In this document: positions 1 through 6,407 of the stretch, in pieces
How positions within the stretch are numbered: the stretch's first letter is position 1
Layout: each line of letters opens with the position of its first letter
Assembly: GCA_043802925.1 (NCBI GenBank)
Contig: JAZDKP010000007.1
Coordinates: 1 to 10,930 of the forward strand
Source: JAZDKP01 sp043802925
GTDB taxonomy: Bacteria; Fibrobacterota; OXYB2-FULL-49-7; JAEUSG01
Length of the DNA: 10,930 bases
Direction: 5' to 3'
Notes under the pieces: model-generated
What the model saw: the letters and a program-made list of their open reading frames with translations, nothing else
Told to the model about the DNA's origin: nothing
Databases searched by the model: none
Program-made: the position numbers and the translations under genes

Positions 1-5
1 GCCAG

Positions 6-43
6 TTTATGACCTCTTGATTTCGTCGAAATAGGGTGACACT
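6..43 (+). repeat. Left terminal inverted repeat of the transposon
   Basis: Aligned without gaps to the reverse complement of 3073-3110, about 27 of 38 positions match. Two blocks are conserved: an outer TTTATGA (6-12) and an inner AAATAGGGTGACACT (29-43), the latter 14/15 identical to the right end. A variable middle with conserved spacing suggests two transposase contact sites. The repeat ends about 25 nt before the SD of the first transposase gene. Confidence 0.75.
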
Positions 44-81
44 CCCAAAGTGGGTCGCAGAGACCCAGAAGGAGAGTCATC

Positions 82-1965
82 GTGCAATCAATCATCGAAA
101 AGCCGAAGAAAGGCCACCGTGGGCCCCGGCGCTTCTATCCACTCACCGAAAAAATCCGAGTAGTGAAAATGCACCTTGAGGAGGGGGTGACGGTAGCCCT
201 GTTGTCGTCGGAGCGGGGCATGGCACCCTCCGCTATCAGCAAGTGGTGCAGACAATACCAGGCTGAAGGCGAGCAGGGTTTGAAAACCCGGGAGCGAGGA
301 AGGCCCGGTAAGGGGGCGTTGCCGGACCTGGTGAAGGACGCCATCGTTTCCCTGAAGCGGGATGAGCCCACCAGCGGTGTGCGCCGGATAACAGACAAGC
401 TGCGCCGGTTCTTTTTTCTTCCCGGGAGTCATGAGAGCGTCCGAAAGACGCTGCATGAGGCGGGGCTGTTGCCGAAGCGGAAAACGCGGGTGACCCGCAT
501 CAAGAATGTCGTGAAACCCCGTCGGTTTGAACGGAATGCTCCGAACCAGATGTGGCAGACGGATATTTTCATGTGGCGGATGGGCGGGCGTCAGTTCTAC
601 CTGATTGGGTACATCGACGATTATTCACGATTTATGGTTGGGCTTGAGATGTTCACGTCCCAGAAGGCTGCGGAGGTGTTGGAAGTGTATCGCTGTGCGT
701 CGACGGAGTATAAGCCGCCGAAGGAGATGCTGACGGACAACGGGCGGCAATACACGAATTGGCACGGGAAGACGGCGTTTGAGAACCAGCTCAGAAAGGA
801 TGGGGTTCACCACATCAAGTCGCAGCCACATCATCCGATGACGCTCGGGAAAATCGAGCGTTTTTGGAAGACGATATTCGAGGAGTTCCTACAGCGGGCG
901 ACCTTCAACGACCTCCAGGAGGCGCGGGAGCGCATTCGCCATTGGGTGAAGTACTACAATCATCAAAGGCCGCATCAGGGGATTGGCGGGTTGTGCCCGG
1001 CGGACCGGTACTTCGAGGTTGCGTCAGAGCTTCGGAATACCATCGAGAAGGGCGTTGCCCAGAACGCGAAGGAATTGGCCTTGAAGGGGCCGGTTCAGGA
1101 GCCGTTTTATCTTGTGGGCCGGATGAACCGGCAGTCCGTGGTGCTGACGGCCGAGGATGGAGACCTGAAGCTGCGGGTAACGGACGCGAAAGGCAAAGCG
1201 TCAAAGGAAATGAGTTACCGGATTGGAAACAAAAACACTATTTTGGAGGAAAAAGACAATGGACAAGACGCAGAAACGGCAGACGGAACGGTCGTACAGC
1301 GCCTCGGAGAAATGCACGGCGGTGCTGTCGGTGTGGACGGAGAAGCGGAAGCCCGCGGTGGTGTGCCGGGAACTGGGTGTGAAGTGGATGACGTTCCACC
1401 AGTGGCAGAGCCGGGCCATGGAGGGGATGCTTCAGGCGCTGGAACCGAGGGTGAATCTGGACCGTGGTCCGGCGTTAAGCCCGAGGCTCCTGGCCATGTT
1501 GGAGAAGCGCAGCAACCGTGCGGCGATGCCGACTGTGGCGGCGAACCGGCTGGAGAACCGTCTCACGAAGATTCGGGAATTGAAACAGCCGGAGAAGAAA
1601 GTGGAACCAGCGGAAAAAACCTGAACCAGGAGGTCTTGCATGAGCCAGAATCCGATACAGACGGGGCCGGAAGCGGAAACGGACGCCCAGCGAAGAGCTG
1701 CCGTGATAATGCGTGTCCGGAGCGGGGAGATAACGGCGACGGAGGGGGCTCGTTTGTTAGGGATATCGAGGCAATGCTATTACGAATGGGAACGCCGGGC
1801 GCTCGACGGCATGGTGACGGGCCTGACGGAGAAGGAAGCCGGACGACCGGAGCAGGCGACAGACCCGGAGAAGGATGCCTTGAAACAGCGTGTTGCGGAG
1901 CTGGAGAAGGCCCTGACCGTGGCGAAGCAGACCATGGAGGTGCGGGAGGTGTTTCGTCTTTATGA
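82..1965 (+). CDS. HTH + integrase-core DDE transposase (IS481-like), with read-through C-terminus
   Basis: Probable recombinase of the transposon. The GTG start at 82 is chosen for the strong SD (AGAAGGAGAG) 7 nt upstream. Residues about 20-65 form a helix-turn-helix, a second winged-helix-like DNA-binding region follows to about 145, then a RNase H-fold rve core. The catalytic triad is visible as WQTD (D161), LTDNG (D219) and GKIE (E259), followed by the YYNHQRPHQGIGG block typical of IS481/IS3-type transposases. The recognisable protein ends near residue 385, after a small beta-rich segment. The remaining 240 or so residues are Gly/Asp/Glu-rich and overlap both downstream HTH genes in another frame, so they look like read-through past a lost stop. 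The working protein is probably about 385-395 residues, ending near 1240-1260. Transposase identity is secure; the C-terminal end as annotated is doubtful. Confidence 0.88.
   Translation: MQSIIEKPKKGHRGPRRFYPLTEKIRVVKMHLEEGVTVALLSSERGMAPSAISKWCRQYQAEGEQGLKTRERGRPGKGALPDLVKDAIVSLKRDEPTSGVRRITDKLRRFFFLPGSHESVRKTLHEAGLLPKRKTRVTRIKNVVKPRRFERNAPNQMWQTDIFMWRMGGRQFYLIGYIDDYSRFMVGLEMFTSQKAAEVLEVYRCASTEYKPPKEMLTDNGRQYTNWHGKTAFENQLRKDGVHHIKSQPHHPMTLGKIERFWKTIFEEFLQRATFNDLQEARERIRHWVKYYNHQRPHQGIGGLCPADRYFEVASELRNTIEKGVAQNAKELALKGPVQEPFYLVGRMNRQSVVLTAEDGDLKLRVTDAKGKASKEMSYRIGNKNTILEEKDNGQDAETADGTVVQRLGEMHGGAVGVDGEAEARGGVPGTGCEVDDVPPVAEPGHGGDASGAGTEGESGPWSGVKPEAPGHVGEAQQPCGDADCGGEPAGEPSHEDSGIETAGEESGTSGKNLNQEVLHEPESDTDGAGSGNGRPAKSCRDNACPERGDNGDGGGSFVRDIEAMLLRMGTPGARRHGDGPDGEGSRTTGAGDRPGEGCLETACCGAGEGPDRGEADHGGAGGVSSL
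1259..1624 (+). CDS. Small HTH protein, IS3 OrfA / HTH_Tnp_1-like
   Basis: A protein of 121 residues. The ATG at 1259 has GGAGG at 1245-1249, nine bases upstream; an in-frame TTG at 1223 has no such support. Residues about 10-55 (SYSASEKCTAVLSVW, then VVCRELGVKWMTFHQWQ) have the pattern of the OrfA/HTH_Tnp_1 helix-turn-helix that binds transposon ends in IS3-family elements. The C-terminal third is basic and charged, ending in a Lys/Glu/Pro tail, with no catalytic residues. It is the second gene of the transposon, 15 nt upstream of another HTH gene. By family knowledge it should recognise DNA ends. Whether it partners the upstream or the downstream transposase is unknown. It overlaps the read-through frame of the first transposase. 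Confidence 0.8.
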   Translation: MDKTQKRQTERSYSASEKCTAVLSVWTEKRKPAVVCRELGVKWMTFHQWQSRAMEGMLQALEPRVNLDRGPALSPRLLAMLEKRSNRAAMPTVAANRLENRLTKIRELKQPEKKVEPAEKT

Positions 1966-2020
1966 CGAAAAACGCGCAGAGGAAGAAGGACGTAAAGACG
2001 GCAAAAAAAAACGCCGATGA
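1640..2020 (+). CDS. Small HTH / coiled-coil protein, OrfA-like partner of the downstream transposase
   Basis: A protein of 126 residues with an excellent SD (AGGAGGT at 1628-1634, five bases before the ATG). Residues about 15-55 form a helix-turn-helix (ITATEGARLLGISRQCYYEWERR). A GRP-type linker follows, then a heptad-like helix (about 78-105, DALKQRVAELEKALTVAKQ), suggesting a dimerising coiled coil as in IS3 OrfA. The C-terminus is highly charged and ends in Lys/Arg encoded by a run of nine A. Its stop overlaps the start of the second DDE transposase (ATGA), so translation is probably coupled. A -1 slip on the A-run would instead give one fused HTH + DDE polypeptide of about 485 residues, as OrfAB in IS3. 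The HTH and coiled coil are read from the sequence; the fusion is inference. Confidence 0.8.
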   Translation: MSQNPIQTGPEAETDAQRRAAVIMRVRSGEITATEGARLLGISRQCYYEWERRALDGMVTGLTEKEAGRPEQATDPEKDALKQRVAELEKALTVAKQTMEVREVFRLYDEKRAEEEGRKDGKKKRR

Positions 2021-2029
2021 AGAAGGCGT
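2003..2029 (+). promoter_or_regulatory. Candidate -1 frameshift / slippage site (A9 with hairpin)
   Basis: Nine consecutive A (2003-2011) are read as AAA AAA AAA in the HTH gene frame. Slipping back one base continues as ACG CCG ATG into the DDE transposase frame with no intervening stop; the upstream stop in that frame is at 1993, before the run. A purine-rich SD-like AGAAGGA lies at 1984-1990, about 12 nt upstream. ACGCC (2011-2015) pairs with GGCGT (2025-2029) across a 9-nt loop. Slippery run, upstream SD and downstream stem are the usual parts of bacterial programmed frameshift signals such as dnaX and IS3-family orfA/orfB. Confidence 0.5.
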
Positions 2030-3096
2030 CGATTGAAGAGGTGCTGGAACGTATGGAATCTGTGAATAAAGAGACAGGACTTTCTTACAAGCGGCTGTGT
2101 GAAGCCATGAGAGTGCCGTATCCGACCTTCAAACGGTGGCGGAAACGGAAAGCCTTGGCTTCGCCGGTTGTTCATGCGCCAGGCCCCAAGAAGGTGGCGC
2201 CGTTTGATGCGGACGCGTTGAGCGGTGACGTTCTGTGTCTTGCGCACGGGCGGCAGCGTACGCAGGGCACAGGGCATCTGTACGAGTCCTGGTCACGCCA
2301 TGTCTCCCGTCGGGACCTGGATGAACTTGTCCGGCAAACCCGGGCCGAACTGCATAGTGTGGAACGTATGACGCAGACACGTCTGGAATGGCAGAAATGC
2401 TCCATCGGGCTTGTCTGGGCAACGGATGGCACAAAATTCGGGCCGTCGCTTGAAGGAAGCCCGCTTCATTTACTGGATACCACAGACCTGGGGTCAAAGC
2501 ACACCTTTGACCCTCTTTCTACCGCCTGGGAGCCCTGCGGCGAAGAAGTCGGAGGGTATGTCCAGCACTTATTCAGTCGTAACGGCGTGCCGCTGTTCTT
2601 CAAGAAGGACAATGGAAGCAATTTGAACAGCCGCATCGTTCGGGACGTGCTACTCGAAAACTGGGTTATTCCCTTGAATAGCCCGGTTCGGTATCCCCAG
2701 TACAACGGGTCTCTTGAGAATAATAATGGAAGGCTCAAAAAGGCGATAATGGCCGAGTTGTCACCCTACGACACATGCAGAACCGACACCTTCCCGCTCT
2801 ATTCCAAGGTGGCCGCCTATAACCTCAACCACGAGGTCAGAGACGTTCTGGGTGGGCGGACCGCATGCACGGCCTACCATGAAGGCAGAAGAAATGCGGA
2901 GTACAACATAACCGAAAGGAGGGCCATTTATGATTGGATAAAAGAAGTCGCAGGATGTATATTTGCCCAAGTGGGCGAAGAAGGCCAGAAAGCAAAAGAT
3001 ACCGCGTGGCGGAGGGCCGTGGAAACATGGCTTGTGCTTAACGGCTTTGTAAAAACAAACATTAACGGGTTAAGTGTCAACCTATTTTCAGCATGA
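2017..3096 (+). CDS. Second DDE integrase-core transposase
   Basis: A protein of 359 residues, starting in the ATGA overlap with the previous gene and lacking its own close SD. Residues about 20-44 form a helix-turn-helix (LSYKRLCEAMRVPYPTFKRW). The rve core shows VWATDGTKF (D137), FFKKDNG (D198) and YPQYNGSLE (E234). That is a DD35E spacing, with the NG-x-x-E signature of IS3/IS481-type transposases. It is clearly a different protein from the first transposase: the residues around the triad are unlike, and it has an extra YVQHLFSRNG segment. The stop lies inside the right terminal repeat. It may act alone, as a fusion with the preceding HTH protein, or as one half of a two-transposase complex with the first gene. 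The family is clear; the division of labour is unknown. Confidence 0.85.
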   Translation: MKKASIEEVLERMESVNKETGLSYKRLCEAMRVPYPTFKRWRKRKALASPVVHAPGPKKVAPFDADALSGDVLCLAHGRQRTQGTGHLYESWSRHVSRRDLDELVRQTRAELHSVERMTQTRLEWQKCSIGLVWATDGTKFGPSLEGSPLHLLDTTDLGSKHTFDPLSTAWEPCGEEVGGYVQHLFSRNGVPLFFKKDNGSNLNSRIVRDVLLENWVIPLNSPVRYPQYNGSLENNNGRLKKAIMAELSPYDTCRTDTFPLYSKVAAYNLNHEVRDVLGGRTACTAYHEGRRNAEYNITERRAIYDWIKEVAGCIFAQVGEEGQKAKDTAWRRAVETWLVLNGFVKTNINGLSVNLFSA

Positions 3097-3110
3097 AAAA
3101 GGCTCATAAA
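3073..3110 (-). repeat. Right terminal inverted repeat of the transposon
   Basis: Its reverse complement carries TTTATGA, then a 16-nt variable stretch, then AAATAGGTTGACACT, mirroring the left end. The stop codon of the second DDE transposase (3094-3096) lies inside it. So does the stop codon (3088-3090, minus strand) that ends the truncated glycosyltransferase. Beyond it, 3111-3124 reads inward as TGTGCCGCCAAGTA and is likely the outermost tip. Confidence 0.75.
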
Positions 3111-3777
3111 TACTTGGCGGCACACCTATGAAGACAACTAAGCCCCCTGCATAAATCAATGTACTTAAGGAACAGAAAATAGCCGAAAAGAAAAGATGTC
3201 GATTGCTTTTGCCGCCAAACCATAAAAACAGAAAATATAAAGAAACCACAATGAAAACGAAAAAAAGTAATCCGCTGGAAGCGGTATAGGTCAACTCAAA
3301 TAGTTTTGCATTTACAACCATTAACACGGTGCAAAGAAAGGCAACTTTATTTCCGAATAAAAGACGAACCAATAAATGCGAGAAAATGATTATTGAGCCA
3401 GCAGCAAATGCGTTAATAAAGAGTGCCGCCTTGAAAATATCCTTATTGCCAAACATTGTCTTCAGCGCAATGACCAGGGGATACAGTGGCCCGTATACCC
3501 CAATAGTGAGCCTTGATAGATTACCGTTCAAAACATCCTGAACAATCGGCATTGTCTTTAACATGAATTCTTCGTCAATACCATAGCTGCCAACATTATG
3601 CAAATAAAAAGCAATATTATTAGCATAAAAGAAATATGAAATACCGACAACGAACGGAAAAAGAATAAACATATCCTTAATAAAATCCGTTTGCCGATTT
3701 ATCTCATTTATTTCATCGTTAATAAAACTAACCTGTTGCTGCAACAATCGGGTCAGGTTTTTTAGAAATGAGCGCAT
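3088..3777 (-). CDS. Membrane glycosyltransferase (GT39/ArnT-like), truncated by the transposon
   Basis: N-terminal fragment of a polytopic glycosyltransferase of the PMT/ArnT (GT-C) type, which moves sugars from polyprenyl-phosphate donors at the inner membrane. The ATG at 3777 is used; a TTG at 3795 would add six residues, and neither has a good SD. After a charged cytosolic start comes a first membrane segment (FILFPFVVGISYFFY). The next loop carries YGIDEEF, the acidic Asp-Glu motif expected in the first periplasmic loop of GT-C enzymes, followed by about five hydrophobic segments. After LVVFIG the hydrophobicity stops abruptly, and the last 11 residues (VPPSIYEPFSC) are encoded by the transposon end. 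A full enzyme should be about 450-600 residues, so this copy is probably dead. The missing 3' part should lie left of position 1. It follows the response regulator by about 40 nt. Confidence 0.75.
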   Translation of the reverse strand: MRSFLKNLTRLLQQQVSFINDEINEINRQTDFIKDMFILFPFVVGISYFFYANNIAFYLHNVGSYGIDEEFMLKTMPIVQDVLNGNLSRLTIGVYGPLYPLVIALKTMFGNKDIFKAALFINAFAAGSIIIFSHLLVRLLFGNKVAFLCTVLMVVNAKLFELTYTASSGLLFFVFIVVSLYFLFLWFGGKSNRHLFFSAIFCSLSTLIYAGGLVVFIGVPPSIYEPFSC

Positions 3778-3817
3778 AATTATAGCTCGAAACAAGAATT
3801 AATTCCACATCAAACAA

Positions 3818-4555
3818 TTAAGAAAGCGCTTTAAAATCCAACAAGCCTTCAAGGCTTTTCATCATTCTCGCCCTACTCTGAAATCCCGCTATTAAATGCA
3901 CCTTATCATTCCTTCTTTTCATCAAAAGCGCAATAGCTTTCAGCCTCCGCCTGGCCGTCTCGTACTCTTTAGGAGAATACCCGGTAAATTCTTTGAATTC
4001 CTTTACATGCCTCCAGTTTGCCGATGCGAACGCATCTTTTTCAGGGTTATAGTTTTCCCGGCAATGGCTCGCAATACACCCGCGTGAATGGTCAAGTCCC
4101 TGTTTTACAACACCCAAGATATCATCTAACACCGTTGCTGATGACTTTTCCATAAAACTGTTGGCTTTGCATTGTCCCGCAAGATATCCGGCATGAATAC
4201 TATAACCTGTAATGGCCAAAGCAAACGTACAGGGGGACTTTATTTTGAAAGCATTGATAAACTTGTCACCATACATGCCCGGCATATCCATGTCGCTTAC
4301 GAGGCAGTCAATGTAGAGTCCGTCAACCAGCTTCAGCGCGCATTCAGGCCATATGCTTTTGAAAACAATTGTTTGTGAAAGCCTGTCCGCAAGATAACGA
4401 GACATTGACTCGCAAAAGGCTTCATTGTCATCAACGCAAACCACTGACCGGAGGGGTTTATCCCAATCGATGTTGGGCGCGACATAAACCGAAATATCTT
4501 TCCCGGCCGCCTGGGCTGTAGAAAACTCTTGTTGGCTATTTTGTTTTTCTAACAT
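3818..4555 (-). CDS. Response regulator with REC domain and AraC-like C-terminus
   Basis: Two-component response regulator of 245 residues from the ATG at 4555, which overlaps the secretin gene end by 20 nt; a TTG at 4582 is less likely. The receiver domain spans about 36-155 with all key residues: acidic pair D42-D43 (VDDNEAF), phosphoacceptor D88 (LVSDMDMPG), T116 (AITGYS) and K137 (FMEKSS). It should therefore be phosphorylated by a histidine kinase not seen in this window. The C-terminal part (about 180-240) has FTGYSPKEYETARRRLKAI and HLIAGFQSRARMMKSL. This pattern resembles the second half of an AraC-type helix-turn-helix, so DNA binding is likely but less certain. An N-terminal extension of about 35 residues precedes REC. 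Overlap with the secretin gene suggests co-transcription and possible control of the pilus genes. Confidence 0.8.
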   Translation of the reverse strand: MLEKQNSQQEFSTAQAAGKDISVYVAPNIDWDKPLRSVVCVDDNEAFCESMSRYLADRLSQTIVFKSIWPECALKLVDGLYIDCLVSDMDMPGMYGDKFINAFKIKSPCTFALAITGYSIHAGYLAGQCKANSFMEKSSATVLDDILGVVKQGLDHSRGCIASHCRENYNPEKDAFASANWRHVKEFKEFTGYSPKEYETARRRLKAIALLMKRRNDKVHLIAGFQSRARMMKSLEGLLDFKALS

Positions 4556-6407
4556 CCGCGCTGTCGTCTTCCATGGTCTCAAAACCTGTTTTTAACGAAT
4601 CCTTACTCATCGTACTCCATTTTACCCGTTCCTTTTCAAGATTCACATAATCCTTTTCCGTAATGATATGCGGAGTAACATAGATAAGAAGCTCGCTCTT
4701 GATTTCGCTCTTGAGCTTGGTTCTGAAAAACCAACCTAGAAATGGTATTTTCCCAAGAAACGGCACCCGTTCAATCGTCTCACGCTGCTCGCCTTGTATG
4801 AGTCCACCAATGACAATGGTCTCACCATCATTCAAGCGCACCGTGGTGGACATGGTCCTGCGCGAAATATCCGGGTAGTTTTCCGTATTCAGCGCACCCG
4901 CATTGCTGACTTCAGGCGCAATCTCAGCCGTAATCTGCCCACCCTTGGAAATCCACGGCGTGATATCCAGCTTGATGCCGGAGTTGATTTCCTGGAAACG
5001 GGAAAGCGGGGTCTCAAAATTACCGGTCGTAATCTTGTAATAGGAGCTATTGCCAACGTTAATGCTCGCCTTATAGCCATTCAACGTGGCAATCTTTGGC
5101 CGTGCCAGGACCCGCGCCATCTTATCGGTTTCGAGCGCGTGAAGGGTGATGTTGAAATTATCAGGCAATATGCCTATGGACCCGAACTTGAAGCCCGTAC
5201 CCTTTTCAATTGAATGGCGGTCTGCTGTTATCGAAAGCCCTGGTATATAGCTGCCACTGAGGCTGCTGGTGTCGGTTGTGGATTTTGAACCCGCCTTTAG
5301 CCCAATATCTTTCATATTATCCGTGTAAAACTCCACGATAATTGCTTCTATTGAAATCTGCGGGGTCGGCACATCTATTTCATTCAGGAATTCTTCAACC
5401 TGCTTTATTATGACCTGCGTGCCCATGACCAAAATGCCGTTCTGTTCCTTAATGACCTGGACATTGCCCGATGGAATGGACTTAGGCAGAAGCGCTGGAA
5501 TGCCTTCAGCCTTGATGTGCTTTAGATGTAACAGCTTGGACATGGAAAGCGCCTCACCGGATGGCGTGGTCGCGTTCTTCTCCCCTACAAGTAGAATACC
5601 CTTGTCGATGGTATAGGTGTATTTGGTGCCTGCCAGAATGCGTTCAATGGCTTCCTGGACAGGAATATTGGTGAGCTTTGCGTCCACCGAGGCCTTGACC
5701 TGGTCGTAGGTGATGATGTTCATGTTGGCCTGGTCCGCGATTTCCTTCAAGACTTCGCCAAGGTCCGCGCCGGTTAAGGACATGTTCAGTTTACCGTCCT
5801 CAATGTCAATGTCGAATTTACCGGATTTCTTTTCTCTTTTTGCCGCCTGCTTGCCGCCCTCTTCATCAACGGCGTTGTCCCCAAGCGCAATGACAAAAAC
5901 ATCCCCTTTTTTATTTAGCGAATACCCATTGGCTTCAAAAAAAGTCTTCAGCCCTTCCCTTAACGGCACATCTTTCAGGGTCCCGCTCAGTTTCCCTTTC
6001 AGTCCCTTTTCAGCAAGCACACTGATACTGGCCTTTTTTGAAAGCTCATCGATAAAATCCTTAATCTTCGTGTTTTTCACCGTCATCTGCTTGATGGTAT
6101 CGGCTTTTATTGTTATGGAAAGCGCCTGCTCCTCCACCGTCTTTTGGATACGGTACATGTCGCCTTCTTTGACCCAGCCCAGGTTGTAGCTCTTGGTCAG
6201 CGCATCGAGTATGCCGGGCAGGGGGAGTTCCTGAACGTAAATGGTGATTTTCATGTCAACGTCCTGGTCGACGATGATGTTCACGTTGTGGGCAACCGAC
6301 AGCGCCTTCACAACGTCGCGGATATCGGTATTGGTGAAGCTGATGCCATTGCCTGCGGCAAACAATAGCGCGACCGATGCGGTTAAGAAGAGAAAATGCT
6401 TAATCAT
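4536..6407 (-). CDS. Secretin, outer-membrane pore of type IV pilus / type II secretion (PilQ/GspD family)
   Basis: Protein of 623 residues that should form the multimeric outer-membrane channel for a pilus or secretion filament. A signal peptide is visible (MIKHFLFLTASVALLFAAG). Three periplasmic STN/N-type modules follow, at about 22-90, 97-175 and 207-277, then a linking N-domain (about 292-347) and the secretin barrel domain (about 350-585). The barrel has the family hallmarks TTVRLNDGETIVIGGLIQ and VPFLGKIPFLGWFFR, followed by ELLIYVTPHII. A charged tail of about 40 residues closes the protein. Repeated STN modules favour a PilQ/MshL-like protein over classic GspD. No lipobox is seen. 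The ATG at 6407 sits at the tip of the DUF559 cassette repeat and overlaps the nuclease stop codon (ATGA), so the cassette supplies its ribosome-binding region. Confidence 0.93.
   Translation of the reverse strand: MIKHFLFLTASVALLFAAGNGISFTNTDIRDVVKALSVAHNVNIIVDQDVDMKITIYVQELPLPGILDALTKSYNLGWVKEGDMYRIQKTVEEQALSITIKADTIKQMTVKNTKIKDFIDELSKKASISVLAEKGLKGKLSGTLKDVPLREGLKTFFEANGYSLNKKGDVFVIALGDNAVDEEGGKQAAKREKKSGKFDIDIEDGKLNMSLTGADLGEVLKEIADQANMNIITYDQVKASVDAKLTNIPVQEAIERILAGTKYTYTIDKGILLVGEKNATTPSGEALSMSKLLHLKHIKAEGIPALLPKSIPSGNVQVIKEQNGILVMGTQVIIKQVEEFLNEIDVPTPQISIEAIIVEFYTDNMKDIGLKAGSKSTTDTSSLSGSYIPGLSITADRHSIEKGTGFKFGSIGILPDNFNITLHALETDKMARVLARPKIATLNGYKASINVGNSSYYKITTGNFETPLSRFQEINSGIKLDITPWISKGGQITAEIAPEVSNAGALNTENYPDISRRTMSTTVRLNDGETIVIGGLIQGEQRETIERVPFLGKIPFLGWFFRTKLKSEIKSELLIYVTPHIITEKDYVNLEKERVKWSTMSKDSLKTGFETMEDDSADVRKTK

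Larger units (their letters stand above)
1..3124 (+). mobile_element. Four-gene DDE transposon (left tip probably outside the window)
   Basis: Four co-directional, tightly packed genes, two of them DDE integrase-core transposases and two small HTH proteins, lie between matching inverted repeats (about 6-43 and 3073-3110). The unit is visibly GC-richer than the pilus genes and interrupts a glycosyltransferase gene on its right. Read inward from the right, the sequence at 3124 begins TGTGCCGCCAAGT. This fits the 5'-TG ends usual for retroviral-type DDE elements, and the hydrophobic glycosyltransferase reading ends exactly there. The left flank begins GCCAGTTTATGA, which aligns with the right end after small gaps, so the left tip is probably a few bases before position 1. 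No target-site duplication can be checked. No ATPase partner (IstB, TnsC or TniB type) is encoded, so it is not a standard IS21 or Tn7-like element. Gene content and repeats are seen; the exact ends are inferred. Confidence 0.8.

Noticed and set aside
47..67. Small hairpins (GGGTC/GACCC) before the first transposase gene
   Set aside because: Stem of only five pairs; no sign of a riboswitch or terminator.
864..1382. Plus-strand open frame of 172 codons inside the first transposase gene
   Set aside because: Out of frame with the conserved DDE core and of low-complexity Gly/Arg composition; a shadow in GC-rich coding sequence.
3823..3832. AAAGCGCTTT palindrome at the end of the response regulator gene
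   Set aside because: No loop and no following T-run on the coding strand; not a credible terminator.
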